DNA of 64,000 nt, taken from Patiria miniata. Taxonomy: Eukaryota; Echinodermata; Asteroidea; Valvatida; Asterinidae. The notes under the pieces are model-generated. The model saw only the letters and a list, made by a program, of their open reading frames with translations, was not told the DNA's origin and searched no databases. Shown here piece after piece: positions 11,600 through 23,862 of this stretch. The translations under genes were made by a program, and so were the position numbers. Every line of letters starts with the position of its first letter. Within the stretch, counting starts at the first letter, position 1. The stretch spans positions 29,967,315 to 30,031,314 of the forward strand of contig NW_024037069.1 of assembly GCF_015706575.1 (NCBI RefSeq), given 5' to 3'.

Positions 11600-13090
11600 C
11601 TGGGAACAATGTAGAAGTTGGCTTTATCAGCTACCGAATGGATGTTCTTTTACGCCACAGCCACTGGATGGAATTAAATTGATATAAACATCAGGTAAGA
11701 GAGCCTAAAATGGTAAGCATGTAAATATCATTGACAAGCCTAGACTGGTGAGTTAATTTAACTGCAATCCCTTATCCATTCACTTTAATCTAAACAAAAA
11801 GAGTTGCTAAACGCATGTCAACATTTGGGAGGTATACATTTAATGAAACTATATACAATCAATTTTAATGACGCTGTCGGTGTCCAATGAACTTGACATT
11901 CGATATCAGCAGAAAACAGTCCATTGTTGGGGTATTGTCGACCCGGCCTGACAGCTGTTACATTATGCACGAAGCATTGCATCCCGTGATGAGTCATCTC
12001 AATTAAAAATAACACGTCAACATTCCTCTTTTTGTGGCCGAAATGTGCTATAATTTTTTAAAGGCCTAAATTTATTATTCGTTACAGGCCGCTAAGGAAT
12101 TTGAGTACAAGTGCGTTTTTCTTTAATTTGAAGATCACTCGAACTTTTATTTATTTAGTTTGAAATAAAAGCCCATCAACTTACAACTGTTTTTTACTTT
12201 TGTTTTTTACTTTTTCCTCGCTTGCAATTGTTGTTTAGGAAGACAAATATATATTTTCCCGGGGAGATTAATTACGGTACCATTTTGGATATAAAACGTT
12301 ACAAATAACGAAATGGAGATTTAAATTTTCTTAAAGTTTTCATAAAATTCAAGAATTTATGAGGAAAAATCCTCAAAGACAATGGATGAGCCCTATACCT
12401 CTGTATATTACATGTAGGCCTATAATGTTAATCTGCGCCTCCCATATATATTTTACATCAGGTATAGTCTCATTATAATGGCTCATTATATACTTGACTT
12501 CGATTCTTCCGTATTATATGGAGCCACACAGGGATGCATGCTAAATTTCCTGGAAATCGTTTCCTGTATTCAAAATCCAGACTGCTTTTTTTAACTTGGT
12601 AATTATTTATGCATGCACACATGTACTAACCTAGTTAATAACAAAGACATGTCAAATTCCGTATCTCTAGCTGGACGTCTTGTTGTCCCGTTATTTTCAG
12701 GGGAAACATAGAGATTTTGTCCAAAAAGAAAAGTGCAGGATTTTTATCGAGGGCAAGGGTCATGCACCTTTTGATTTGTCCTGGTTATCATTTAACCAGG
12801 GCATTAGTTTCCATAGCAAATATCAAGTGCAAAAACAGTCAAGAATTAAGGGTCTAAAGTTTGGCTATACCAGTACTACACTGCACTATGCATGGACATC
12901 TACATTGTATACTGGAGAAAAAAGGAAGTTTGAATTTATACACCAAAGTTTGAATCTGCATGTAAGAATGTATAGGACCATACATGTACATAAAAAGGAA
13001 ATACAATTTTTCAGAAAATTCATATGCATCACTAATACGGAGGAAGCCCAGTATTGGAAACACATAAATGGTACGGGGCTATACACATCA
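11600..13090. other. 5' flank of the two-helix gene; no gene supported
   Basis: The missing upstream exon(s) of the minus-strand two-helix gene probably lie here or further right. A minus-strand open frame at 11818-12015 and a plus-strand frame at 12680-13096 (138 codons) have no recognisable domain, no convincing splice context and ordinary AT-rich composition, so I leave them unannotated. No repeats stand out. Confidence 0.4.
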
Positions 13091-13483
13091 GGATGACTAT
13101 TATGGTTTTAACATCCGTTTGGAACGAGACGAGTTAATTATCTGTACTTTAATAACACGCAAGTTATACATTACCAGGAGTACGGAAAGATCCTTCCAAG
13201 TTCCACGCACGGCTTTGCACGATACTGTGTTACATGCAGTGCATGTTGGATGTTTTTGGCGATGCGTCCAGAATTAACATATTACACGAGGGATTTACCC
13301 CTTCATACTTTCACAACCGCTGTCGGGGAAACACCGTTCTGACCAAAGATCCTATAGCGCCGCGTAGACGTAAGCAGCTCATTTCACGGAGTTCCCCTTG
13401 AACATTGCGAAAAAGCACTTGGAACTAGGGGAACCCTGACTGGAGAAATTAAATCACTCGAAACAGGTTGTTTAATTTCCTAC

Positions 13484-13996
13484 TACAGTGTGGATAAAAA
13501 AAACCGAAACCCAGATATTATTGCTAATTGGAACAGCGGTAGGGCACATGTGAGTCGAAGGGAGATATCCTCTGTTAGGGTTGAATCTTCTCTTTAAAAT
13601 GACACCCTGACCATGTCATTACATTCACGGTTGACTGAGCAGTGACCAATTTTATGAAAGGGCTATTATTAAGAGAATTGCGCCACTTCTCAATTGTGGT
13701 TTTTGTGGTGTCATTTGTCACACTATAGAGTGAAAGGCTATATGGTTTCCAATCAAGGCAGGTGCGGGGGAAAAAAGATTTCACCATGAAAAGTGGCGCA
13801 AGTCTCTAAATAGTCCCTTTCATAAAATTGGTCGCTGCTCAGTCAACCGTGAATGTAATGACATGATCAGGGTGTCATTTTAAAGAGGAGATTCAACCCT
13901 ATTAACAGAGGATATCTCCCTTTGATTCACATGTGCCCTACTTCTGTTCCAATTAGCAATAATATCTCGGTTTAGGGTTTTTTTATCCACCCTGTA
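13484..13996. mobile_element. Fold-back MITE, 513 bp, with arms of about 200 bp
   Basis: The left arm begins TACAGTGTGGATAAAAAAAA and the right arm ends TTTTTTTATCCACCCTGTA. Long matched blocks include GGTAGGGCACATGTGA with TCACATGTGCCCTAC and CATTACATTCACGGTTGACTG with CAGTCAACCGTGAATGTAATG. The insertion is absent from the matching places in copies II (near 24545) and III (near 28945), so it arrived after duplication or was lost from them. Confidence 0.9.
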
Positions 13997-14213
13997 TATG
14001 GTTCCATTTTCAGGCAGAATGACAGTAAAAGGTCCAGGTTAAATAGGTTTTCTTTCTTCATATTACTTAAATTGGTCTAAAAAAAGCAGTCATGATATTT
14101 TTAAAGAGCGTCTGCTTGGTACATGTACTGCTTCAATTAATTTAATAAAGTGACCTTAACATCAGATTATGTCTGGTGTCCCGTCCCCGTTTGGGAATTG
14201 TTTCCCGTGGAGC

Positions 14214-14424
14214 CGTATCATAAGTCCGACGCCTCATAAGTCCGACGTCGGAAAAATGAGGCGTTTAATTTGTCGGACCTACGAGGCATCGGAGCTATGA
14301 GGCATTGGAGCTATGAGGCGTCGGACTTATGGGGTTGGACCTATAAGGCGTCGGACTTATAGGCCTTTATTTGATTAGGGGATGCGATTTTGTCGGACTT
14401 ATGAGGCGTCGGACTTATGAGCGG
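14214..14424. repeat. Minisatellite of about 16 bp, core TATGAGGCGTCGGACT
   Basis: About ten variable copies of a GAGGC-GTCGGACTTAT motif appear in direct and partly inverted orientation, including GTCCGACGCCTCATAAGTCC at the left edge. In copies II and III the equivalent junction reads straight through from a GGAATTGTTTC-CGG block to GGGGATGAATTTTGGACCC. The minisatellite is therefore a private expansion or insertion of copy I. Confidence 0.85.
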
Positions 14425-14879
14425 GACCCCGAATTTTGGACCCTCTGCCCACCATACCACCTGGGTAGTATAGCATGGAAAATTGGACACAGCATCAGTG
14501 CCCCCCGAGTGCCCCCCCCCCCCCCACCATCAAATGCTGGTGCCCCCTATCCTCTGCAAAATTCTGCGCGTTGTTAAAATCATTACCTCAAAAATAGCAA
14601 TTTCTTGAGATATCTTCAGATCGAATTTAGCATCAAATGTGGCACCATTTTGCATCTAGCCCATCCTCCGTATGCGAAAATTTTCCAAAGGGGAGGGGGT
14701 GCCCCTCCCCTTAGACCCCTCCCCCAGGACGGCGATCCGTATCCACCTAAGTTCCCCCCCCCCCATCAAATGCTGGTGCCCCCCCCCCCCCTGTGCCCCC
14801 CAGACTGAAAAGTCTGGTGACGCCACTGCACAGCATTGCTTGCAATCTAGGCCTATAGATCACCCCATTGAAACCCCAA

Positions 14880-14990
14880 TGATAACCCGCACATGTGTTA
14901 GCCGGGTTAGGGTTAGGGTTATGGATAGAATCATGAGCAGATGGAACATCAGTGTCGGGGAACACAGCGGAACATAGGTGTGTAACCTAT
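14880..14990. repeat. Telomere-like (TTAGGG) element in copy I
   Basis: GGGTTAGGGTTAGGGTTA at about 14904-14921 sits between AACCCGCACATGTG on the left and a GTGTCGGGGAACA..GGAACATAGGTG block on the right. The equivalent elements in copies II and III, and a longer one at 31131-31283, have the same architecture. Confidence 0.8.
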
Positions 14991-16449
14991 AGATGGATTG
15001 CATTCAGCAGCCATCTTGGAGGTGTGTTTGGTAAATGGTGATTAACAACGAGTGCAAAAGAGGTCTACTCATTCAATTCAATTTAATTTTATTTCTTCAT
15101 CATTTATTTCTCGGTTTGCACATACAAAAATATACAATAAATGGAATATAAAAACAGACGGTATATACAGGTTAAGACATTCAATGAAAATACAATTGAT
15201 TAATTAAGCGTCGCAGATTGCAATGCATAATGCTGATCGTTGAACAATGGTTGTTTTCCGACCTTGTTACCCCTTGACGTCAGTGTTGACACGCATTGCT
15301 CAGCGAGGGGAAACCCCCGAATGAGAAATTGCAGCCATTACTATGACATCATGGTATGTGTTAAAGGGTTCATTCATACATTAAAGGTTCATTTGCTGCA
15401 GTTTGCAGGCGTTCGTGTATCTTGACCTTTGCCTTCGGTTTTTGATAATTCTTGTATTACAGCGAATCATCACATTATGAAATAATCGTCATTTTGACAA
15501 CTTAAAACTCTCCAGAAATAAATTCGGTCATGCACGCAAATATAAAGACTAATACGTGAAAAATAAGTGGAACACGTCCATTGTATGCCAAACAGATATA
15601 CCTGTCGTTTTAAAAGTATTTTGATCCAACGTACAAATTAAACTCATTTATCACACTTTTTTTCAGGATTATACCCTCAAATAAACTCATTATGCACACT
15701 TATACATGATCACTTGCGCTTCACATTTCTTAAGGTTGTCCGAGGAACAAAGAACTAATTAAACTCATTGATCATACACACTTTTACATGATCACGCCCT
15801 CAAATTTAACTCATTTGATCATAGACATAAAACATGCATAGTAACCTTGCTACATGTATATAAGTTCTTAAAACTGTCCAAAGATAGCTGTAATAAAGAT
15901 TAAAGAGGAGGATACAAAATAATAACTGTATAATAAAAGTTCCTGAACTATTCAGTAGTGAAAGGCAGTTGCAGTTTTCAATTTAAGTTGAAAAGTATCT
16001 CCATCAGCAGGTACAAATGTACATACATGTCATTAACTTGATGATTTTCTCATTGGTCTAGCCGATGAGAAGCCTATACCTCTCCGAGTGAGTATTACTG
16101 ACGTTGTCCAACGAAGCTGTTCTGATGAACCGTCATACGGGAGCTGTTTCTGTCTATCCATTTTCTTTGATATGTTGCGGATATATAGCTTGGAACTTCT
16201 GGCGATTCCAGTATAGCACTTTATAAAAATAAGATTATAGGTATGAAAAAGGCTTCGTGCTGGTTCGCTGTAAGGAATATACACAAGCATTTTAAAAGAT
16301 CCAAGTAGAATTTAATAATACAAAACTACACCATGTAATGATATACTTTAAAGTATACTTTACAGTAAGAGTTAATCACATTCCAACAATCCGTATGCAA
16401 ATAATCACGAGACTGACTTTAGGTCATGCAATAAGCCTCACTTTTTATA

Positions 16450-17505
16450 TTAAAAAGCTGAGAATTTATTGACATCCATTCCCCAGACGTTGTCGAAATA
16501 AGTTTCCAGTATCTTCATGGTTCGCGACTTGTCTCCCTTTAGCTGTTCACGTAACGTCTCGACACTGCACGCATCTGGTTCTAGTATCATGCTGGATTGG
16601 AAATGTTGCAGGAGTTGAAGCTTCTTTTCCTTTTTCATTGCTGTGAGGAAATCGGAGGCATTCTTGACTTTCTCATCCACAAAGTGATGGTGAATCATAT
16701 TATAGACAACTCCTCCTACGAGGCCAACGACGCCGCCTACGAGAGCACCTGAGAAATACAATAGGCTCCGTTCATCAATTTATTGGATTGATAATTGTTC
16801 TATACTTTCTTCAATTGTCGTCGTCTTTGACTCTATAATAATATAGCCTCTCTTAAATCACACCGGCTGCTGTATTTGCTTGTATTCGATAAACATTGAC
16901 TTGCCTTTTTTCCAGCTGTGTTAGAATAAAATAATAATGCCACCAAAGATCCATGAGAACATCGTAGGGATCCAAAGGCCTGACAAATTGACAAAATATT
17001 TGTTTAGTTCGGGGTGAGCTTCTTCTCAAAGCCAACTCCAACTATCCAGGAAATACAAATTAAAGAATCAAAAGACTCATCTCTACCAATTGTATTCACT
17101 TGTATTCAATAAACGTTGACTTGCTTTTTTGAGCTGATGTACAATTTGCACCGAAGATCCATGGAACGCTCTCCTTGGCCTTGCATGACATCGAGAACAT
17201 CGTAGGGACCCAAAGATCTAACAAATTGACAAAATATTTGTTTAGTTCAGGGTAAGATTTCTCGCAAAGCCAACTCCAACTATCCAGGAAATACAAATTA
17301 AAGAATCCTGAGAATTATCTCTTCCAATGTAATAAAATAACACACCAAGCTTACCAACTACAGCACCAGCGAAGCCACCGATTACTACACCAAGAGCGGC
17401 CCCCGAGAATGCGGTCTTTTCCAACTGTGTTTCTTCATATGCAAAGTTCTTCGCCTTTACTACTTCGACGAGCACTTTGATGAGATCGTCCGGTGATATC
17501 GGCAT
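16450..17505 (-). CDS. C19orf12-like protein, paralog A
   Basis: Two exons: 17355-17505 (ATG at 17505) and 16450-16748 (stop TAA at 16450-16452), joined in phase 1 with donor GTTG|GTAAGC and acceptor TTTCTCAG|GTGCTC. The product is about 149 residues, close to the 141-152 residues of vertebrate C19orf12. It begins MPISPDDLIKVLVEVVKAKN and has a glycine-rich hydrophobic segment spanning the exon junction (GVVIGGFAGAVVG then ALVGGVVGLVGGVV), the glycine-zipper hairpin of this family. A helical tail follows with KEKKLQLLQHF, DACSVETLREQL and YFDNVWGMDV. Human C19orf12 is a mitochondria/ER-associated protein linked to neurodegeneration with brain iron accumulation; molecular function is unsettled. 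The start codon is chosen because it is conserved in all three paralogs here. The intron contains a tandem duplication. Confidence 0.85.
16871..17330. repeat. Tandem duplication within the intron of paralog A
   Basis: Two units of about 220-240 bp (roughly 16871-17089 and 17090-17330) share GAACATCGTAGGGA, ATTGACAAAATATTTGTTTA, CAAAGCCAACTCCAACTATC and CAGGAAATACAAATTAAAGA. The same intronic sequence, single copy, occurs at 27640-27800 (paralog C) and 31010-31330 (ghost unit), which ties those introns together. Confidence 0.85.
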
Positions 17506-18561
17506 GATGTATATGCAGTCCCTGAAGCTCAAGGGCCGGTACTATTTGGCAATTGTATAGAGTGTACGAGGGCAAAGAAATTTAGTGCACTCCTCGTGGA
17601 ATTACCTTCCTTGATATGTAGCCAGAGGAAAAACAAATGCATGTAATCAGCGGAAATTGAAGGTCAAATATAGAAAATGGAACGATTGAAGAGGGGCTTT
17701 TTTTCAAAGGATTTTCACAATGCCATTTTATCATCGCTGTAATGGGACCATTTTTTTGTGTAATATCAACCATCACATAATTATGAATGATAGTTGTAAC
17801 TTGTACACCACGTGAGAGATTGGGTACTAGATCAGATTGGGCATTCCCTAAAGATCAAAGTCCGGTAGCATCTAAAAATGGTGCATGACGAGCACGATTT
17901 TAATGAAGGGTTTGCTTTGCACATAGGCAGGCAATGTATTGTAGTCAACCTATAAAAGAGGAAAATCCCGCGCTTGGAAAAGACAGCTTTTTCGAGTATA
18001 AGTTTTATCCGCAAATTCTTTAAGAAATAAGCTGTCCGTATTTCGTGCTCTTCAGTAAAATTTGATATAGTTTGTTTCTCCGAATGATTTTTCAACTTGT
18101 AATTTGTTCTTAAATCTTCATTTCCATCTTTTGGGCATCTGCAACCCTCTAAAAAGCTTTTATTTTCAATTTCATTTGCGCAAAAACAGAACCGCTCTGT
18201 AACTATAGTCAGGTTCCCGGTCACTACATTATCGATTCCAAAAGGGGCAGGAACCAGTCAACAGTGCGAGAACTGAATTATATTCGGCCCCATGATAATT
18301 CAACATTTCTGAAATTATTAATGCGTAACTAAAGTGTGGGAGGTATTGTTCACGATTTATCATTCAAAAGTGAAAAAATATTGTAGGCCCCCTATTGCTA
18401 AAAAAAAAAATTAAAACAATAGTCTTCCGGGGTTGAATTCGAATTTAGCACGGACAGTCAACTTAAAATTAGTCTGGACGATCCTGATGTCTCAGGAGTC
18501 ACAATCTCGTTCCCATAGGTTCGAGATCTTGCTGCGCCATGTTGTCAAAACCTTCTTGCCC
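17506..18561. other. 5' flank of paralog A; spacer
   Basis: Contains the presumed promoter of the minus-strand gene A just right of 17505. The segment 17575-17640 (ATTACCTTCCTTGATATGTA..) is related to sequence upstream of paralog C (28055-28100). A minus-strand open frame of 130 codons at 17832-18224 has no recognisable domain and I do not call it a gene. Confidence 0.4.
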
Positions 18562-18802
18562 TAAAGGGACAGTTCATCATTCGTATTTGACGCTGGATTC
18601 AGGCCCAATTCAAAACATGATTCAGCAACCTTTGATTTGAAATTGAGATCCTAGAATGCTGTTTTTTCTCGGAATATACAGCTGAAGCTGAGCTGAAACT
18701 TCATCAGGTTAGTTGTTCAGTATCCTTCATTAGATTTTGAACACTTTTGTTGCTTCAAACGAACAAAATGCACAAATTACAAATGATGGACTATATCTTT
18801 AA
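18562..18802. mobile_element. Short MITE-like element, about 240 bp
   Basis: The left end AAAGGGACAGTTCATCATTC is mirrored imperfectly by ATGATGGACTATATCTTT at the right end. Size and lack of coding capacity fit a MITE, but the arms are short and degenerate. Confidence 0.5.
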
Positions 18803-20774
18803 AAACTATCATAACACCTCACCCACAGATTCTGTGTCTTGATTGGTCGAGAGCGAGTCACATGATACTTTCTATTTTGCTATCTTTCTGTGCACGGCCA
18901 AAAGTACTACATGTATACCCGTGTGTAAATGCATGCTGGTGTGCGCGTTGCGCGTAGCGCGTTTTGTTCCAAAGAGAGCGCGCCGCAGAATTGGGTTCAA
19001 ACATTTTGTGAAGGGTTAGTTTGGAAGAGAGAAATACATTTTCCACCAATTTTGTATTGAAATTGAAGTTTATTTCAACTGCTGATAATTTATATTATGA
19101 GTCTGGTTATACCTCATCAGCCCTAAAAATGAAAAATTCCCAAACCAAGATTAATTTAAGTACCTTTAGAAACAGAACGGTAAGTTGTGTGGGTGGATTT
19201 CTAATGTAAAGTCTATAAATTGACTCATTTGTAACCCACCAACTGTACAAAAATAGTCATAAAGTTGTAAATTTTGAAGACCCCGATTTTTTTTTAGTAG
19301 ATTCTGATACAGGAAGACATGCTCTATCAAGTCATTTTCATTTCGTTCATTTTCAGAATGATACATTATTACATAAATTGGGGTACAAGGTCACGATAAC
19401 ATATTAAAGGTCACGTGACCTCATTTTCACAAAATTTAATTTTGACAAAAGAGTTGATTTGAGCATGCAATTCTTATTATTTTAACACCAAATTCGCATA
19501 TATTCGATTAAAATTGACACGGTTTTTCACATATTTCTACCAAAAGGGTGGTATTCACTCTAAAAATGTCCGGTTTTGGGGGTTTCTGCCCTGACCACAT
19601 GGTAGGTCGGATTGGGCTAAAAATTGGTGTGCATTCATTGCTCATCGGGATCTACAAGCACAGCAATTTTTATCAAAATCGGAAAAACATGAGGTAAAAA
19701 AAAGTGCGTTGGTCTGACATGGAATGACCCATACTTCAAGCTGTTGACTTTTCTGCATTTAATTCATTGATCCATTTGCTTTACCTAGGGTTAGTTTTAT
19801 ACTCATCTTGATCTACACTATTTATTGGGTTACTATCGCCTCCTCATTCTAAAAATAATATTCGTAAGGATTTGTAAACATAATATTTGTAAAGATTATT
19901 CGTCGCCTATAAATATACAGTTTGTGCATATTAAAAACGTCTCAGAGGTTTTGGGAAAACCAGTCCCAAAAATTCCACTGCACTAATTTCTGGGGGCAGT
20001 TGTGACAGTGATGAGATAAAGTATAGGAAGGCGAGTTTTACATCGAACAAATTAAACAGATCCGACTTAATCTACTGAATCACATGCTTTTTAAATCTGT
20101 CCTCTAGATCCTTTATTTTCTTCCTCTCCCATGGAACATCTTCAAAAGAAAACTCGGCAAGATTACCATATGCGAAGTTCACTAATTTTCCTCTGTATTG
20201 ACTAACTAACCCCCAGATAGCAATTTCATGTCATCAAAGTCAATTTGAGCAGTGAGAAAATACAAGCATTTTCTTAGAAAACACTTAGAATTTTTCAGTC
20301 CAATTTCATAGGGTTTGTACACATGCAGGGTGTTGAGTGAACTTCGTATATGGAAATCTTTCCGAAAACTCAAAAGAATTGTTTTTTTTTTTATGTAGCT
20401 ACAGAGTCTATGAAAAGAAAAACACTTGAAAGGGATACTTGCATAGAGTTTGTTCGTGAAAATATATATGTATTCAGGGAACTCGCAAAAAACCTGCATT
20501 TTAAAATATTGATTGAAGGTTGTCAATATGGCACTTCTCCAATGACACGAATCTGACAAGAAAATAAGGAAAACAAAAAACAATGTATCAATTAATTAAA
20601 CAGTTTGCTGCCTTACGCTTAAAACACTCACTGCGTGTCACGCTGGCTCACCAGATGCGAAACTTAAAACTATCCAGATAGTGTCTGTCTTCTTATTAAT
20701 ACTTTAAGAGCTATGCCTGTGTTTCTACAATCTTTAACCCATGAGAGACAGAGATAAAATAGATGAGCCTCTTG
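18803..20774. other. Spacer between paralogs A and B; no gene supported
   Basis: No exon with recognisable homology. A perfect 14-bp palindrome, AGGTCACGTGACCT, lies at 19408-19421 and combines an E-box with two AGGTCA-like half sites; it may be a binding site, but one occurrence proves nothing. Open frames of 60-125 codons around 20206-20583 lack any recognisable feature. Confidence 0.4.
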
Positions 20775-21040
20775 TTTCAAGGGGGGGGGGGTGGTACCAT
20801 ATTTCAATAGGGGCTGCTGTTCAAATTCGACGATTATTAACACTAGATTACAGAATGGTGTACCGTATTTTGAACAGACGGACATTATACCAGTATAATT
20901 TTTTGGGGGTGTCACGGGGGAAGGGGGGGGGGGGTCGACTTATTTTTCAAGAATTTGTATGATAATTTTTTTTGGGGGGGGGGGGGGGCAGAGCTTGGGG
21001 GGTTGACCCACCCCCCCCCCCCCCCCCCAGATCCGCGCCT
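20775..21040. repeat. G-tract-rich dispersed element
   Basis: G runs at about 20780-20790, 20919-20934 and 20976-20990, and a long C run at about 21011-21028, are followed by CAGATCCGCGCCTGAGG. An internal block (TTCAAATTCGACGATTATTA..CAGAATGGTGT) recurs at 37190-37230. This is a member of a family of elements here with ends reading CAGGCGCGGAT or CAGGCGCGGTT and internal G/C homopolymers. Strong G-quadruplex potential. Confidence 0.65.
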
Positions 21041-21291
21041 GAGGTGTGGACGTAAAAATTACAATGAACGTGAAAACACGAAATACACGATGGATAACAC
21101 CACCAAATACACGATATAAATGCATTACCTGCTAATTGCGGTATCGAATCAGGATACAGGAAGGAAGTGTCCATCCCAGGGCTTACTATTGGAAACGAGG
21201 CTGAAAATAAGACCTGGGGACGAGGTAGCGAATAACTTAAAAACGCGCCGCACTGTCAAAGAAATTTACATTGCCATTTTAGTTTTACCAT

Positions 21292-22335
21292 TTACTGAAA
21301 AGCGGTGAACTTGTGAACATCCATCAGCAGAACGTTTTCAAAGAATCCCTTCAGTAAGTTAATGGTTCTCTCCTTTGCGTTACTGTCTCCCATTAGCAGC
21401 TCTCTCAGCTTGGCAGAATCGCAGCTATCTGAACCCAGATCCAAAATGTGGTTCTTAAAGTGGTCCAGGAGTTGTTTCTTCCTCTCCTTGCCCAAGGGTT
21501 TCAGTGTCTCGGGAACAGTGTGGAGCTTTTGGCGATTCCAGTAGGCAAAGGCGCCTCCCAAAACGAGCCCGCCACCGCAGCCTACAATGGCTCCTGCAAG
21601 GACAAAAACTGTGAGTATTCGGGACACCCTCCGACATGCATATCTAATTCAGTTTTGAAATTCAAAATATGTGAGGCTCGATTGTGTGATTACACCGGAT
21701 GTATTTTTCTTAAAGAAGGTCTGAGTATTCACCCGTCGTCCAACGGTGCCATCTGTGCGTATCCAACGTATATGATCATGTCTAAGCATGCACATTTTTA
21801 TGCGACCCAGCGCCTCAGTCAATCAGAGTCGACTTTTGAAGTTGTGACATCATTTCGATCAGAAATGTGGACTAAGCTGTTGATTGGTAAACTGGGCTGC
21901 CAAGTTTTTGCAATACAACAACGGGTTACGGGAGATGGCGCCCGCTGAATGGTCAGTATCTTGACGTTGTTTTGTATTATTAATCGGCGAATCTGCGCGA
22001 ATATCACAGACACTGCAAGCGGATATTCCATAGACTACTTTTGGGGCGTGGCACCCTACAAAATAAAATTTCAAATTGAATTGATCAAACTTTGCTTCTT
22101 TTTCACTTCATAACCACTACAAGATTCATGATTTTCTAATAATCTTATACCGAAACATTTGTTCATTATACCTACCAACACCAGCACCGATAGCTGCACC
22201 AACCCCTGCGCCTGCTCCCGTCGACAAAATGGCGACAACCCAACTTTTCCTTTTCCGTTTCTCGTCGTTTTTCCCATTTTTCTCCTCTGCCACTTCGATG
22301 AGCACTTTGATGAGATTGTCCGGTGATACTGGCAT
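21292..22335 (-). CDS. C19orf12-like protein, paralog B
   Basis: Two exons: 22176-22335 (ATG at 22335) and 21292-21593 (stop at 21292-21294), joined in phase 1 (donor GTTG|GTAGGT, acceptor CCTTGCAG|GAGCC). The product is about 153 residues. The N-terminus MPVSPDNLIKVLIEVAEEKN matches paralogs A and C; a very basic insert (KNDEKRKRKSW) precedes the glycine-zipper segment (STGAGAGVGAAIGAGVG, then AIVGCGGGLVLGGAF). The C-terminal helix region has KERKKQLLDHFKNH, CDSAKLRELLMGD and MDVHKFTAFQ. It is the most divergent of the three, especially in the linker after the hydrophobic segment (YWNRQKLHTVPETLKPLGK). Family membership as for paralog A; function in this organism is unknown. A truncated TIR element lies about 150 bp upstream of the start. 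Confidence 0.85.
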
Positions 22336-22487
22336 GGCGTCTTGTGTCTTTCAGGTTCAGACGGAATGTTGACTAAAGCTGCTGAACGCAAGTCAGATTA
22401 AGTATAGAGAATAAAGACTGTCTAGGATTATTTCCTGAACTGCGCGACTCAAAGCCAAATGCCCAATACATAATTGGCTTTTTCGAA

Positions 22488-22986
22488 ATTTACTCTGATG
22501 AGCTTCACAGAATCTTGTGAAGGAAGTGACCTATGACCTATGTATCAAGCATCTGGCTGCAGCTGTTCAAGACCGCAGTTAGACAATGTGCAAAAAATGC
22601 TATCCGAAAACTTCCCATAGAATTGCGCACATTCCATACCGGATGTGATTTGTGTTTCATTGCGGACCATGTGGACACAATTTTGAGCGTCGCATAATGC
22701 AATCCGACCGTTCGTGATTCGAAACGGAGCCTGAGCGAGTGACAGGAATTGTGAATTTACAACACAGATAAGTTTTACAGAATTCCCTAATTTATTACGA
22801 GAAAAAAAAACATCTCTAAACTGGATTAAAAGAGTAATGAATCAGTCTTAACGGCCGTTTCAAACCTTGCAGAGTCATAACCTTGATGACGCGCAGGTCA
22901 CTGGTAACGCAAAATCCAACCAATCACAGCGTGAATTCATCAGAGTATCCCAGTGTCCTGTTTGCAGGGCGGGGGGGGGGGGGGGG
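22488..22986. mobile_element. Truncated copy of the 40911-41427 TIR element
   Basis: About 490 bp nearly identical to 40935-41427, from ACTCTGATGAGCTTCACAGA to CAGTGTCCTGTTTGCAGGGC followed by a G run. The left terminal inverted repeat is missing, so this is a 5'-truncated or internally rearranged copy. It occupies the upstream region of paralog B. Confidence 0.9.
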
Positions 22987-23102
22987 ACGAGCGAATTTCG
23001 AAATTTGATGGACACAATATGAGGGCGCTGTTTAGTTTAGAGAGCCGCATTTTACTCAACTTCGTTCCCAGGGTGTCGAGCAGTACGCTCCCACCACTAC
23101 CT

Positions 23103-23584
23103 ACAATATTGGTGACCATTGTTCTAGTGAAGTTCTGCATGTAGCATTTTCAAAATCTTGGATATGAAAGTCCAATCATAAGCTTTCTTTTAGTACAAGA
23201 ATCATTCAAATTACCAATGAACAAGTTACGGAATTTTAAACACAACCACCGTTTTAAGGTTCTGTCCACGGATCACAAAAATTTGAGTAATCTTTCAGCA
23301 AAACGAAAACAAATCACATACGGATATGTGTAAATTGTTTTCGTTTTGCTGAAAGAATGCACACCTTTTTAGTGATCTGTGGACAGAACTTTTACAACGG
23401 TGGTTGTGTTTAAAACTCCGTAACTTGAAAAGTACATAAGTGATTTGAATGATTCTTGTACTAAAAGAAAGCTTATGAATTGGGCTTTTATATCCTAGAT
23501 TTTGAAAGTGCTATATGCAGAACTTCACTAAAACAATGGTCCCAACATTTGGTTTCGGGTTTTTTTGTGGACTCACCCTGTATT
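23103..23584. mobile_element. Fold-back element, about 480 bp
   Basis: The arms pair over most of their length: CCATTGTTCTAGTGAAGTTC with GAACTTCACTAAAACAATGG, ATAAGCTTTCTTTTAGTACA with its mirror near 23460-23475, and CAGCAAAACGAAAACAA with TTGTTTTCGTTTTGCTG around the centre near 23315. The right terminus is CACCCTGTA, the same terminus seen at 5826 and 13996. The matching left terminus is absent, so the left end is truncated. Confidence 0.88.
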
Positions 23585-23862
23585 ATTTGATTTGAGTGAA
23601 TGCCAATTTTTCACGCCTGCTTGATGGTTAAAAATATCACTTGTGTTTATAGATACATATATTATTAATAATTAACTGTGTTAGAGATACGACCACTTTC
23701 TTGCCCAGAGGGCCAGGGGCCATTGCAATTATCTCACTGATTGACCCATTGACTGACTCACTGACAGCCTGGCAATGCTATATATCGTATAGGATTACCC
23801 TGTTAAAGAGGTTGTGGAATGCTCGAAGACATTTCCGTCATTTTTATATATGTAGCCTAAGG

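Larger units (their letters stand above)
13091..16449. repeat. Segmental duplication copy I: 3' flank of C19orf12-like gene A
   Basis: Starting at GGATGACTATTATGG, this block is colinear with 24187-27196 and 28594-30960. Shared landmarks include the ACGCAAGTTATACATTACCA block, the CACGAGGGATTTACCCC block, GAATTTTGGACCCTCTGCCC, a TTAGGG-containing element, CAGCAGCCATCTTGGAGG, CCCCTTGACGTCAGTGTTGA and the run leading into the 3' end of gene A. It is the most diverged complete copy and carries private insertions: a fold-back MITE (13484-13996), a minisatellite (14214-14424) and C-tracts (14510-14810). Confidence 0.88.

Noticed and set aside
12680..13096. 138-codon plus-strand open frame
   Set aside because: No recognisable domain, AT-rich composition and no paralog; length is within chance for this sequence.
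16853..17296. Minus-strand open frames in the intron of paralog A as an alternative exon
   Set aside because: They arise from an intronic tandem duplication whose counterparts in paralog C and the ghost unit do not preserve the frame.
17832..18224. 130-codon minus-strand open frame upstream of paralog A
   Set aside because: No family recognised, no paralogous counterpart upstream of paralogs B or C.
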